DNA of 64,000 nt from Cranoglanis bouderius (Eukaryota; Chordata; Actinopteri; Siluriformes; Cranoglanididae): NCBI GenBank assembly GCA_023630585.1, contig CM042568.1, positions 4,910,516-4,974,515 of the forward strand, read 5' to 3'. The position numbers were made by a program, and so were the translations under genes. Below, in pieces: positions 39,555 through 54,858 of this stretch (position 1 is its first letter; each line of letters opens with the position of its first letter). The notes under the pieces were generated by a model. It made no database searches and had not been told where the DNA came from. It worked only from the letters and a program-made list of their open reading frames with translations.

Positions 39555-40669
39555 TAAAGGTGTCCCAACTTTTGTTGATTACTTACAAACTCTGTCTGTA
39601 TAAAAGCAGTGTTGGAACAGACTGTGTTACTACACCCTCTTAAGTATTATTTGTACTGCAGGAAGTAATATATTGCTCTCATAATTGTGAGAAAAATTCA
39701 TTAAATAAAGGAAGACAGACAGTCTATTATAACCCTTAAAAGTGTAGGGCTTTCCTTTAGAGAAATTGCAAGGAAAGACAAGTTATCAGTGAGTACAGTT
39801 CCCTACACCATCAAAAGGCACTTGGAAACTGAAGGAAACTCTGACAGGAAAATGTCTGGCAGATCCAAAACCACAAAGAATCAGAAGACAAGTTTCTGAG
39901 AGTCAACAGCTTGCGTGATAGGTGGCTCACAGGACAACATTTTCAAGCACAGCTTAACACTGGTCAAAGTAAACAAGTCTCAGTTTCAATTGGGAAGAAA
40001 AGACATCGATCTGCAGGTTTGACAGGTAGAGTGGCAGTAAGAAAGACATTGCTAAGATGGCAAAATAAGAAAAAGAGGCTTGCCTCGGCCATGAAGCGCC
40101 TGCCAGTGGACTACTGAAGACTGGAAGAAGGTCTTACGGACCACGGAATCAAAATTTGAAATCTTCTGTTCCTCACACAGGGTTTTTGTACGCCGTCGAG
40201 TAGGCGAAAGGATGGTTCCTCAGTGTGTGACACCAACTGTCAAACATGGAGGAGGAAGCGTTATGGTCTGGGGCTCTTTTGCTTGATCCAGAGTCAGCAA
40301 CTTGCACAGAGTGAGTCCCACCCTGAACCAAAACTGCCACCACAGCATTTTGTAGCACCATGCAATACCCTCTGGTACATGCCTAGTTGGTTAGGGGTTC
40401 ATCCCACAGCAAGATAATGACCCAAAACATACCTCCAGGCTATGTCAGAACTACCTTAGAAGAAAAGAACAAGACGGTAGGCTTCAAAACATGGAATGGC
40501 CAGCACAGTCTCCACACTTAAACCCCATAGAGCTGGTTTGGGATGAAGTGATTTTATCTCCAATTGTTTATTTGTTCTATGCTTTAATGTCAGAGTACAT
40601 TAAGACATTAAACTGTGTAAATTTCAATAAAATCTGGAAAAATGGAGGTGTTCTAAAACGTTTGAGCGG

Positions 40670-40670
<1 letters not shown>
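39555..40670 (+). mobile_element. Tc1-like relic ending in a TG repeat
   Basis: Plus-strand transposase traces: VQFPTPSKGTWKLKETLTGK-like start near 39800, WKKVLRTTESKFEIFCS-like block near 40125, TPTVKHGGGSVMVWG near 40230, and PAQSPHLNPIELVW at about 40497. Several frameshifts are present. A (TG)n tract follows directly where the right terminus should be. Confidence 0.75.
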
Positions 40671-40671
<1 letters not shown>

Positions 40672-40718
<47 letters not shown>

Positions 40719-40741
40719 TGTGTGTGTATGTGTGTGTGTGT

Positions 40742-40808
<67 letters not shown>
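40672..40808. repeat. (TG)n microsatellite with TATG interruptions
   Basis: 137 bp of TG interrupted by single TA steps. Long VCVC/THTH frames over it are artefacts. Confidence 0.95.
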
Positions 40809-40809
<1 letters not shown>

Positions 40810-40959
40810 CACAATTACCATAATCTGTCAATATCAAATAAAAGATGAATACTGGACTGTTGATTGTCTGGAGATATGTAACTCTGTCTATAGTCCAGAC
40901 AAAAATAGCTAATGAGTACTTAACACTTTACATGTCATTATTACATTTATACACTTCTT

Positions 40960-41470
40960 GTATTTAGGTTTATAAATGATTGCATTATAGGCCATGTAAA
41001 GTCAGAAAACAGGTGTTTCACTCGTGTAAGAGGAAATGTATTTTTTAAAAACTTTTGGTATGGTAAAATAAGCAAATATGTCTGATATGAACAGTCAGTT
41101 GGAGTGTGGATTTCCTTTATTGTTGATAGGAGTAGCAGTGTGAATGTTTGTCTTGTGCAGCGAGACTTTATTATCAACATCCTGAACATGCCTGAAATCA
41201 TTGATAGAGGACATGAAAGTGGTACTGTCTGATGATATTTGCTTTCCTTCTGACAACGTACAGGTTAGATAGCTTGTAATGGGTGTTGCCAGATATTTTA
41301 TTGTATCACTGATGAGTGATACAGAAGCGGTTTAATAAGTAACAGTGCCAAAGTAATGAGTGTGAAGGGTTTTAAAGCCCTTGGTTCAAATCCATGGCTT
41401 GGGTTGAAGCACACAGATATTATCATTACAATTAAATCCATGATTATAATAGAAACTGTATTAGAAATTA
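40960..41470. repeat. Second copy of the 3530-4460 segment
   Basis: Collinear with 3530-3600 plus 4160-4450 (see that entry) and lacking the dispersed repeat found there. Again followed by a Tc1 element of the GTCCCAACTTTT family. Confidence 0.65.
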
Positions 41471-41474
41471 CTAA

Positions 41475-42340
41475 CCCCAGTTCCATAAAAGTTGGGATTT
41501 TTTCTAAAATGCAATAAAAAACAAAAATCTGTGATTTGTTAAGTCTCTTGAAACTTTAAACTTTAACTTTGTGATAGAATTGTCAGTCAGTTCAAAAAGA
41601 ACATTGCTCAATGCAAGATTGCAAAGAATTTAGGTCCTTCACCATCTACAGTGCATAATACTGTGGAAAGATTCAGGGAATTCTGAGAAATCTCATTGCA
41701 TAAAGGGCACCTTTGTTGAATGCACGTGACCGTCGAGCCCTCAGGCGGCATTGCCTGAGAAATCATCATGCTACTGTGATAAATATAACCACATGAGCTC
41801 AGGAGTACTTCGGAAAACCGTTGTCACTTAACACAGTCCGCCACTGTATCCAGGAATGCGACCCAAAACTCTATTACGCAAGGAGGAAGCCACACATCAA
41901 CCATACATCAACCACCGAGTTCTCTGGGCCCGAGCTCATCTCAGATGGACTGAAAGGCAGTGGAAACATGTGCTGTGGTCAGATGAGTCCATGTTTCACC
42001 TTGTTTTCGAGAAAAATGGACATCGAGTTCTCCGTGCCAAAGATGAAAAAGACCAACCAGACTGTTATAAGCAAAACGTGCAAAAGCCAGCATCTGTGAT
42101 GGTATGAGGGTGCATCAGTGGCCACAGAATGGGTGACTTGCATATGTGTGAAGGTGCCACTGACATGCTGATGGCAGCATATGTCTCTCTAAAATCCCAA
42201 TATACACCTCCGCAGGTGTATATTGGGATTTTAGAGAGACATATGCTGCCATCAAGGGACAATGTCTTGTCCCAGGAAATCTATGGTTATTTCAGCAGGA
42301 CAATGCCAGATTTTTCTTCTGCTTTATTGCTTCGGGTTAT
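41475..42340 (+). mobile_element. Tc1-like relic with internal perfect palindrome
   Basis: The left end reads CCCCAGTTCCATAAAAGTTGG at 41475. The plus-strand transposase is readable in parts: a helix-turn-helix stretch near 41600-41660, YARRKPHINH near 41875, HVLWSDESMFHLVFEKNGHR near 41968-42027, and PASVMV near 42090. The region then folds back on itself (42169-42254), which would destroy the catalytic domain. Same family as 4565-5912, in the opposite orientation. Confidence 0.75.
42169..42254. repeat. Perfect inverted repeat, 41-bp arms, 4-nt spacer
   Basis: Left arm 42169-42209, right arm 42214-42254, separated by CCGC. Every base pairs. Arms begin TGATGGCAGCATATG and end ATATACACCT. A near-perfect cruciform or RNA hairpin could form. 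Confidence 0.95.
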
Positions 42341-42890
42341 TGATATAATTGAAATGGAAAAAGTTAATGGCTAACTACCTAGCCAGGTAGTACCTAGAGT
42401 AATGGTACTCTAGCTTAACACATTAGGATGATAGCTCATTATTACTAGCTAAAACAACAGTAGCCTCTTGACTTTAATCACAGCACAAGTGTTTGAAACG
42501 TCAGTCACCTACTGGTCTTTTCAGAGCTATATCAACTCAGATGATAATAACCAATGAAGAAATGATTTTCCTGCATTCAAGCCTTTCAAACATAGGCAAA
42601 AATTTTCAGAGAATCTTTTCCCCCCCAAGTCCCCAATGTGCCTTCTGGCAAACTAAGATCAGATCTTTCTGAGTTAACCCATGACCTCTTAGTTGCTTCT
42701 CTGACTAATGCCCTCTTTCTGCTGAACAACCGCCTCTAGGCAGTGTCCTGGTTGTACCATATTCTTTCTATTATTAATAATTTAATGGATATTCACAGGA
42801 TATTCAAAAGTTTGGGGTGTTTTTTTTTTTTTTAATCAACCCTGATTGATACATTCCCAGACCTTTGTCCTTCTTTGTCCAAAACTTCAC
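42260..42890. other. Intergenic stretch, no gene recognised
   Basis: Beyond the Tc1 relic I see no exons or repeat ends. A poly-T run at 42823-42834 precedes the foldback element. Confidence 0.35.
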
Positions 42891-44294
42891 TTCACTCCAA
42901 ACATCTGCCTCTGGGTTTTATTTGACTTTTTCTAAATGTTTTTGGTATTTGGTAAATGTATTTGTACTTTTATCATGAAGTGAATTATGGCCTATACTAA
43001 AATGGCCATAAGTTACCCATACTAGGCCTATAGTTTATATTTAAAAAAGAAAATTTTAAATGGGGTCTGTTAAAATAAACATTGATTGTTGTTGTTATTG
43101 CCCCATGGAAATAAAAAATGCAAAGAAAACAATTTTCCATTGCTTTTTTCTTAGTGGGGATGTTAAAGAGTTAAACCAACATTCTGTAGGCCCACTATCC
43201 TGCACAGTTCATAAGCTGGAGCTGGGAAAATGAGAAACACTGCATGGCAGAACTACTTGAAATGATTGTGTACTATGAGATAATGATGTGTCATTATGTG
43301 TCAAGTCAAATACAGATGGGAAGCTTAGTATTATGGGTCAACATCAGTACAAATACAGCTGGGATGCTGTGAATAAATACATGTAATAAATGGGTGGTAA
43401 TTTTAATAGACAATTTAGCTCATCAAACATCTGAAACTATCACTGTCAAAAATGTGGGCCTGTGCGTTGTGTGCATCCCATCAAATAAGTTAAAATTTCC
43501 CATGTTTTTTAAATGGTTTGATCTGCCGTGTTTACACGGTAAGAGGTTGCACAGCTACTGAAACTACTGAATACTATACAGAGTCTCTGGCTAGAATTTT
43601 CTTTTAATTCCTGCAAGTTTCCTAAGATGTCACACAAGTCAGGCACACAAAAAAAGGAAAAAGAAAAAGGGAAGAAGAACTGGTTAATTCGAGGGAGTGT
43701 ATGGCTAAGTTCAATATTGAACAATATTGAATATTACATTACAGTGAGTTATAGTTCATTCATGCATTACAGCCTTTTACATTTCCCAAGTTGTGTATGT
43801 GTATGTTTTCTTGGGAGCCCTTTTAAAAAATTTGTAGCCAGCCCAAGGAATATACTCAGTAGATATGATTAAAAACTACTGACTACTGATTTTTAATTTT
43901 GCAGGTTTTTGGGGAAAGAAAACTCTAGGATGATTTGAAAAGTATGTACAGTTTTAGTTTTTTCTATTTATTCTTTCCTCTCCCTTCATGCAGTTTGAAT
44001 ATACTGCAACAGTAAAAATTAACCCTTTAACATCCTCACTAAGAAAAAAGCAATGGAAATTTGTTTTCTTTGCATTTTTTATTTCCTTGGGGCAATAACA
44101 ACAACAATCAATGTTTATTTTAACAGACCCCTTTTTTTTTTTTTTGACTATAGGACTAGTATACTGTAGGTAACTTATGGCCGTTTTAGTATAGGCCATA
44201 ATTTACTTCATAATAAAAGTATAAATACATTTAAAAATAACAAAAACATTTAGAAAAATTCAAATAAAACCCAGAGGCAGATGTCTGGAGTGAC
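42891..44294. mobile_element. Foldback-like element with 280-bp inverted arms
   Basis: Arms at 42891-43174 and 44019-44294 are inverted copies: ends CACTCCAAACATCTGCCTCTG and CAGAGGCAGATGTCTGGAGTG, with an inner AACATTGATTGTTGTTGTTATT matched by the right arm. The 840-bp centre has no recognised domain; a short Lys-rich frame (43627-43872) is unremarkable. It could be a nonautonomous DNA transposon with long terminal repeats. It lies 400 bp upstream of gene F. Confidence 0.65.
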
Positions 44295-44672
44295 TTTCTT
44301 TTTGCTAACAACCTGTAAGGAGGCAAACTGAAAAGGCACGCTATTTCAAGACACAGCAACATTTAGTGAATATTTTTAACATAACATACATAAACTGAGT
44401 GGTAGAGATGGCTCAATCAGGCTGAGTTAAGTTCAACACATTTTTCAATAAGATGTAGTGTCTCAAAATGTGCTCTACTAAACGGTTGAGAAGAAGGTTA
44501 AACGGTTAACGTGTTAAATCATTTACATATCCAAACATTTCCAACTCAACATGCCATCTGTCAGCCCTAATATTACTATGTCCTTGGCCCGGCATCTTCA
44601 AGGAACATTTTATATGTTCCTTGAAATAATCGTTAACTCAAGTTCAAATGACTGTTATTCTCCTTTAGAATA

Positions 44673-44703
44673 GGGGAAGTTTCTATCATTGTCACTATAT
44701 AAG
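44673..44703 (+). promoter_or_regulatory. Gene F core promoter
   Basis: TATATAAG at 44696-44703 with AGGGGAAGTTTC at 44672-44683 upstream, as in genes A-C. Farther upstream, 44516-44615 is homologous to the 5' flank of gene A (7140-7240). A non-coding exon 1 ends at 44754 (GATTAGAT/GTAAGT). Confidence 0.65.
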
Positions 44704-44842
44704 CTTCACCACTTACCTCATTGTGTTACATCAAGAAGAGACTCCTGATTAGATGTAAGTGGATGTTTTTTGAGGTGTGCATTGTATTCAATAATTGTGC
44801 TTTAACGTCTTAATTTATTGCAGTGCATGAAAATCCAGAACT

Positions 44843-48111
<3,269 letters not shown>

Positions 48112-48213
48112 AATGCTCACAGCCTCACCTCACCAACTATTATACTAAGTTTTTCTTGTCAGTGATGGATATACAAAACCCTCACTGTGTCAATTTAGCA
48201 TTAGTTGAGCAAT

Positions 48214-48219
48214 AATAAA
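48214..48219 (+). terminator. Polyadenylation signal of gene F
   Basis: AATAAA 103 bases after the stop codon, in the context GAGCAATAATAAAAATAC. Confidence 0.65.
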
Positions 48220-48239
48220 AATACATTTAAAAAAAGAAA

Positions 48240-50573
48240 TCTTTAGACTTTGGTCTTCATGAAATTATTTCATAAATGGTTATCTTTTGAAAAGAATGAT
48301 TGGTCACAAATATCACATTTTCCATTTCAACATATCAGTTGAGAACATCTCAGGTACAGTGTTGTGAATATTTCTTTCCCCCTTAGCTGTTCTAAAAACA
48401 TGAAAGTAGCGGGAATTAATCGCAGTTTTTGACAGTTCTGTAGTTTAAGCCTCTATAATCATTGCATAGATAAAGCTGACCATTCTTCTTCAAAATGAAG
48501 AAAAATGCAGCTGCAACAGGGGATGTAAAGGAGCATATGCCCCTGAACTTATTAAATGTATTTCTCCATAATTTAAATTTTTTTAAAGTAATTGGGGAAA
48601 GGCCCTACTTTGCAGTAATGGCAGGCCTGGTACCAATCCTATATAATTGTCCCAGGGTAGCATTTTTTATATTTATATTGTGTTGCCGGTTTCTTGTCAG
48701 AAAAAGTGTAACAAATACAGAATCTTACGTGGTTCCAGTGGATATGTGTGCACATCTGTGCGTGTACACATCACCTCCACCTTCCCCTCCAGTACTTGAC
48801 CATCATCAAATTACAACCTCTAGTGTGTCACAAACTGTTGTTTGCCTAGACAACAAATTGAAGTGTGACCATTTACACAGTATGATTTTTGCCTATTTCT
48901 TGGTTTGATGACAAACCTGTATTAGAAAGGTTCATAAAATTCTGACAATCATTATCAAGTTGCCAGTTGATGTCAGCAAACCTAGATCTCTTAACCACTC
49001 AGTGAAAATTGTTTCTGACTCCAGGCACAAAGCTTTTGAACTGATACCTTCTGGCTGCTGATAATAGTGTCCTGCCTTCATTAGAAACATGAAAAAAATC
49101 TATTTTATTTCTTAGGACAGGTGTATTCAACTAAACATTGTTAAGGTCCAGTTATATAAAGTTCCAGACAACATGACTGAATGATGTCAACAGCTACCTT
49201 CAATTTTTAACCATTAGTGATTAGTTCAAGGCTATTAACAAGACATCAATTATAACTTCACGTGCTTCTTTGAACAATTGCTAGCTATAAATCTGATTTT
49301 AGGTAGGGTCGTAAACATTAACATATATTTTAAACCATTTAGTAAATCTCTCTTTCTGTGATTTTATATTAACCCATAATATTAACCCAAACCAAATTCA
49401 TCTCAAAGAAACCACATGCATTCTGCAACACCTTTCCAAATAGGACCAAAAAGAAAACAAAATGCACAATATGACATACGCATCTCTGAGAGACAGAGAA
49501 TGTCAGTCTTATCTGTTACTATGATGTCCAGCCTTGTCTATATCCGATGACAATGATATCTGATGAAAAAACAGTCCGTGAACAGTTCCTCAAAATGAAT
49601 CGTTAGACTGTAGCCATCATATGTGGTAACAATCCCAACCAGATCCACAACGCTGACATAAATATGCATTAAGCATATAGAGAACAAGAAAAGTCTTTCT
49701 ACAAACACACAAAATAACTTCTGTTAATTCTCTGCATTAAACTCAACCACATACATGAAGCAAAATATATTACAGTTCAGCCTCAATATACATCTCTTCA
49801 TCAATCAACAGAAAATAACAGTTACAGTTGAGCATGAAACCAAACGTTTCAACTAACTTTATCTAAACCCAGCATCATTAGCTCATTAGCTCCCCAATGG
49901 TGTGGAATGAAATTGCAGCCTGTAAGCGAAATAGTAACAGGATAAAAAACTGTTACACAATATGAAGTGGTTATGTTTTTGTTTTTTTAATAGTGGCACT
50001 TCATGTTACAACTTTTAACAGTTGGCATTAAACATTTTGGGTGTTTTTTTGTTGTTGTCTTTTTTGCTGTCATCATTTCATTAATCAGACCAAAAGTTGC
50101 TTAAAAGTTCATCGGGGCATACTGGCAGTCCTGGGATTTGAGCTCATCCAATCACAAACCTCAAAGCCTTAACCAGATAAGTCTGACAGTAGATATCCCA
50201 GAAGATTTAACTGATAGGAATCATGATTACACAGCTAACTTTATTAATTACAGATGCGTTTGTCACAGTACTATGTTATATTGTGCATGATGTATTTTTT
50301 TAATTTTGTTCCTGGATGAGTATCATTAAAGATATAAATACTGTATATTCCATGCATCCGGCAGAGTGTATATTCAAAAAGTAGATCTAAAAGTTATTTA
50401 GATGTGGACAAATTACTAGCCTAGGCAGCTGAAAAAGCAGATTATGTATTCAGGATTTCAACCAGAAAATGGTTTATGAAGGAATGGAAATTGGTCTTGA
50501 CAGATCAGTTATGTATATCTCTTAGATAATACAAATAATCTGGAAGCTTTTACAGTAAATCTGGCCCAGTATT
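48240..50573. other. Intergenic stretch between genes F and G
   Basis: No lectin exon, transposase or RNA gene was recognised. A 137-codon frame at 48495-48908 has a hydrophobic middle but no domain, no splice context and no start support, so I do not call it a gene. The last bases (AGTATTTA) are the original promoter flank of gene G, now cut off by a Tc1 insertion. Confidence 0.4.
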
Positions 50574-50575
50574 TA

Positions 50576-52173
50576 CAGTGAGGGAAAAAAAGTATTTGAT
50601 CCCCTGCTGATTTTGTACGTTTGCCCACTGACAAAGAAATGATCAGTCTATAATTTTAATGGTAGGTGTATTTTAACAGTGAGAGACAGAATAACAACAA
50701 AAAAAATCCAGAAAAACGCATTTCAAAAAAGTTATAAATTGATTTGCATTTTAATGAGTGAAATAAGTATTTGATCCCCTATCAATCAACAAGATTTCTG
50801 GCTCCCAGGTGTCTTTTACACAGGTAACGAGCTGAGATTAGGAGCACTCTCTTAAAGGGAGTGCTCCTAATCTCAGCTTGTTACCTGTATAAAAGACACC
50901 TGTCCACAGAAGCAATCAATCAATCAGATTCCAAACTCTCCGCCATGGCCAAGACCAAAGAGCTGTCCAAGAATGTCAGGGACAAGATTGTAGACCTACA
51001 CAAGGCTGGAATGGGCTACAAGATCATCGCCAAGCAGCTTGGTGAGAAGGTGACAACAGTTGGTGCGATTATTCGCAAATGGAAGAAACACAAAATAACT
51101 GTCAGTCTCCCTCGGTCTGGGGCTCCTTGCAAGATCTCACCTCGTGGAGTTTCAATGATCATGAGAACGGTGAGGAATCATCCCAGAACTACATGGGAGG
51201 ATCTTTGTTAATGATCTCAAGGCAGCTGGGACCATAGTCACCAAGAAAACAATTGGCAACACATTACGCCGTGAAGGACTGAAATCCTGCAGCGCCCGCA
51301 AGGTCCCGCTGCTCAAGAAAGCACATGTACAGGCTCGTGTGAAGTTTGCCTGAATGATTCAGAGGAGAACTTGGTGAAAGTGTTGTGGTCAGATGAGACC
51401 AAAATCGAACTCTTTGGCATCAACTCAACTCGCCGTGTTTGGAGGAGAAGGAATGCTGCCTATGACCCCAAGAACACCATCCCCACCGTCAAACATGGAG
51501 GTGGGATCATTATGCTTTGGGGGTGTTTTTCTGCTAAGGAGACAGGACAACTGCACCGCATCAAAGGGACGATGGACGGGGCCATGTACCGTCAAATCTT
51601 GGGTGAGAACCTCCTTCCCTCAGCCAGGGCATTGAAAATGGGTCGTGGATGGGTATTCCAGCATGACAATGACCCAAAACACACAGCCAAGGCAACAAAG
51701 GAGTGGCTCAAGAAGAAGCACATTAAGGTCCTGGAGTGGCCTAGCCAGTCTCCAGACCTTAATCCCATAGAAAATCTGTGGAGGGAGCTGAAGGTTCGAG
51801 TTGCCAAACGTCAGCCCTGAGACCTTAATGACTTGGCGAGGATCTGCAAAGAGGAGTGGGACAAAATCCCTCCTGAGATGTGTGCAAACCTGGTGGCCAA
51901 CTACAAGAAACGTCTGACCTCTGTGATTGCCAACAAGGGTTTTGACACCAACTACTAAGTCGAAGGGGTCAAATACTTATTTCACTCATTAAAATGCAAG
52001 TCAGTTTATAACTTTTTTAAATGCGTTTTTCTGGATTTTTTTTTTGTTGTTGTTGTTATTCTGTCTCTCACTGTTAAAATACACCTACCATTAAAATTAT
52101 AGACTGATCATTTCTTTGTCAGTGGGCAAACGTACAAAATCAGCTGGGGATCAAATACTTTTTTCCCTTACTG
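50576..52173 (+). mobile_element. Tc1-like transposon inserted in the gene G promoter
   Basis: Ends CAGTGAGGGAAAAAAAGTAT and TACTTTTTTCCCTTACTG are inverted and flanked by TA (50574-50575, 52174-52175). Inverted ends extend about 200 bp (50576-50780; 51965-52173). An internal hairpin at about 50820-50905, around a GGAGCACTC/GAGTGCTCC core, is usual for this family. The element looks young: the ends are nearly intact and the transposase has only a few lesions. Confidence 0.92.
50945..51958 (+). pseudogene. Tc1 transposase with frameshifts
   Basis: The start MAKTKELSKNVRDKIVDLHK and a paired-like DNA-binding part run to about 51195, where one extra T gives a stop after TTWEDLC. A small deletion near 51350 (KFA, then TGA) and a TGA at 51818 (after VAKRQP) follow. 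The catalytic half is otherwise clear: LWSDETKIELFG, FQHDNDPKHTA and SPDLNPIENLW hold the DD34E acids. The C-terminus NKGFDTNY ends at 51958. Not translatable as one protein. Confidence 0.88.
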
Positions 52174-52233
52174 TATAAACACCACCACTTTACCCATGTT
52201 TTATATCAAGCAAGAAGAATCTCCTGATTAGAA
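52171..52233 (+). promoter_or_regulatory. Gene G TATA box formed at the transposon junction, and exon 1
   Basis: The last base triplet of the transposon (CTG) and the duplicated TA give TATAAAC at 52174-52180, at the place where other lectin genes have TATATAAG. Exon 1 follows (ATATCAAGCAAGAAGAATCT) and ends at 52233 before GTAAGT. The GGGGAAGTTTC block is not seen next to it; the native upstream flank is now 1.6 kb away. Confidence 0.6.
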
Positions 52234-52322
52234 GTAAGTTTAATGGACTTTTAAGGAGTGTTACCTGTTCCAGGTTTATTTAATGAATGTAATTTAATTA
52301 ATGAATGCCTTTCTTTTAGTGC

Positions 52323-52355
52323 ATGAAAAACTACAGTTATGGCTTGTCAGACTGA
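52323..52355 (+). promoter_or_regulatory. Upstream ORF overlapping gene G start
   Basis: ATG at 52323, 16 bases before the lectin ATG, encodes MKNYSYGLSD then TGA: same length and position as in A, B, C and F although five of the ten residues differ. Confidence 0.5.
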
Positions 52356-54703
52356 AGTGGTTTTACTTTTTATTCTCGCCATTGCAGCAGCAGCTTTTGG
52401 TAACTAAGATTAATACAGTTAAAGCTTTTCAAACCTGTCCATAAGTAGTTATAATAAGTAGTTATAATATTCTTGTACATTCATGAAATTGTTTCAGCCG
52501 TTAAAGAAAATATAATGTGCAATAGCACGCGCTAGTGACTCCTCAAATTGTGTTTTCTAAATATTGCAACCTTACTTTGTCATTCAATTAATAGAGATAG
52601 ATGGATGTACTAAAAATATGTTTTCTCTCCATGTAAGCTGGTGTGTATAAACCTCTTTCAGATAATGATCAAATTAACGACCTTGAAAATATTCAGTAAA
52701 AGAGTCGTTATAGCCACCAGCACTAACGTCTCTTTTTATCTCTCTTTTTCTGTTTCCTAGAGGATTATTTTGATCAGCTAGTACAAGGTAATTAAAAATT
52801 TGAAATCAGAAATCAGCAACATTATTTAAAGAATCCTTTAGTACTCAGTACTGACTTGTTTTAATCTATTATTATTATTTCCTATAATAGAAGTTATAAA
52901 TAAGCTGCTCTCTTTGTGTATTTACTTTTCAGAAGCCATAAACCGCAAAGAAAGGGGGGCATGCCCGGGATGCTGTCCATTCGGCTGGGTGAAATATAAT
53001 GGACGTTGCTACAGTTATCATGCCTCAAGCATGGACTGGGATTCTGCTGAGGTTCAATTAATTTTGGTTCAACTGTATTCATATTTATTGATATTAGACA
53101 GGATTTTTAAAAATTTGCAGTGTGATGAAACTCGTATTAATAAATTATTAACACTGCAAAAATAGAACATATCCCTAACACTATAGCAAATGGTTAACCA
53201 TTTTCATAACATATAGGGGGCATTCTGCTTTTGTTAATAATGTCAGCACTGATCCAAAAATGTTCTGAACTTTAAAACACAGTGTTCTTTTATGATTATA
53301 TGACAACTGACAGGGAACATTTTTCAAAGATTGCTTTTACTTATTATTATTTAAGCATTACTAGGTATTATTATTTGCAACTACAACCTAACATTCTGGG
53401 AATGTTCCCATAACATTCTCTTACAGTCTCATAACAGGAGGTTTGCCAAATAGAGATTTTTTTTTTTGTACTGTATACTACAAACAAACTTTCTGTGATT
53501 GTTCCTCGAATAGTCTCAGGAGGGCTGGCAAAGTTAGATTTTCACTTACAAAGAAATTACAATAGATAGGCCACTGTTTAAAATATTTAAAAGGGAATGC
53601 AGATCAATGATTATTCTGTATTGCATGACTGTGTATAATGAATAATGAATAATGATGTTTAAATCTACTTCACAAAAAAATTCTATTTAAAAATAATCCA
53701 TTGCAGTTGTCACATACACCTATTTCATATACAGTTTAAGACATTAGACTGCAGAAGAAGAAGAAGAAGAAGAAGAAGAAGAAGAGAAGAAGAAGAAGAA
53801 GTAGTAGTAGTATTATAAATGTAGATACATTCACTGTGTTTTAGAGTGAACTATCAAATAAAATATGCAGTTTCGTGCAGGCTTTGAATATGGACATACA
53901 GTATATTGATAGGAGAATTACTAATGATAAGTGCAGTTATTGAATGTGCAGTGATGCCAATGACTCTTCTCTCCTGTCTAGAATCACTGTCTGAAATTCA
54001 CCGCAAACTTGCTGTCAGTGCACAGTGAAAATGACTACCAGCTGGCCAAGTCCCTTATCCGTGCTTATGACTCCGTGGAGCCCCCAACTTGGCTTGGCCT
54101 CTCTAACTGTCAGAAGGTAAGTATATAGTATTAATATGAGTATTAATATAATAAAAGCAATCATAACAAAAGAATAACTGTCAAGTCTCTTTATATGTAT
54201 ACGTTCCAGTTCATTTTCCAAATTCAATTCCAGTGTTTGCCAATTATTACAGGATCTGATATCCAATGTCTTCACGGATATCAGATCCACCATTTTTTAT
54301 TTTTTTTGCTGGTATCCGCCCAGTACTGGTATTGGGCATAGGATCGGTGCTATCTCTACTAATAAACTGTCCCTTTTTAACCTTTCAGAAGCAAGAGTGG
54401 TTTTGGTCTGATGGCACCAAATTGAATTTCACCAAGTGGAACCCAGCTGAGCCAAATTTTCAAAATGGAGAGTGCTGTGTGCATATGAACTGGGACCGTA
54501 AGTGGGTCTGGAAACCTCATGTAGCTGTGTTTTTTTTGTGTTTTTTTTAATGTACCTTCAATGAACTTCAGTGCTTGGTGTTTCAAATTAATTTTTTCAT
54601 GACATCATTCAATTATTTTTAATGTTTATTTCTTTCTGCAGAGCAGAACGACATTCCATGTGATGAGAGGTTTCCTTTTGTGTGTGCCAAGAGAATTAAC
54701 TGA
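52339..54703 (+). CDS. Gene G: secreted C-type lectin with altered WND motif
   Basis: Exons 52339-52399, 52761-52787, 52933-53051, 53982-54116, 54389-54497 and 54642-54703 give 170 residues. The 24-nt exon is still visible at 52638-52661, but its donor reads ATAATG instead of GTAAAA, so it is probably skipped. Signal peptide MACQTEVVLLFILAIAAAA. The CTLD has ACPGCCPFGWVKYNGRC, EPN at about 135-137 and ECC. The last exon is nine bases shorter than in relatives and reads QQNDIPC where others have NWNDIPC: the Trp is gone but Asn and Asp remain. Probably secreted and foldable; calcium binding may be changed. Confidence 0.8.
53753..53811. repeat. (GAA)n/(GTA)n microsatellite in gene G intron 5
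   Basis: About 48 bp of AAG units with one interruption, then four GTA units. Confidence 0.9.
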
Positions 54704-54835
54704 AATTCTGACCTCATCTGTAATATGATGTTAATTTAAAAACAAAAACAAAAGTTCCTTGTCCTAAGCTGGCACAAATACATTTGTAAAAACACACTGT
54801 GGAATCTTAAGAAAATCTGAGCAATGCAAATACAA

Positions 54836-54858
54836 AATAAAAATAAATAAAATAAAAT
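54836..54858 (+). terminator. Polyadenylation signals of gene G
   Basis: Three overlapping AATAAA motifs lie about 135-155 bases after the stop codon. Confidence 0.55.

Noticed and set aside
48495..48908. 137-codon open frame between genes F and G
   Set aside because: There is no recognisable domain or promoter, composition is like the intergenic DNA, and it is not repeated at other lectin genes.
50820..50905. Long hairpin around GGAGCACTC inside the Tc1 at gene G
   Set aside because: Such a hairpin is a usual feature of this Tc1 family as I know it, so it is not a separate novelty.
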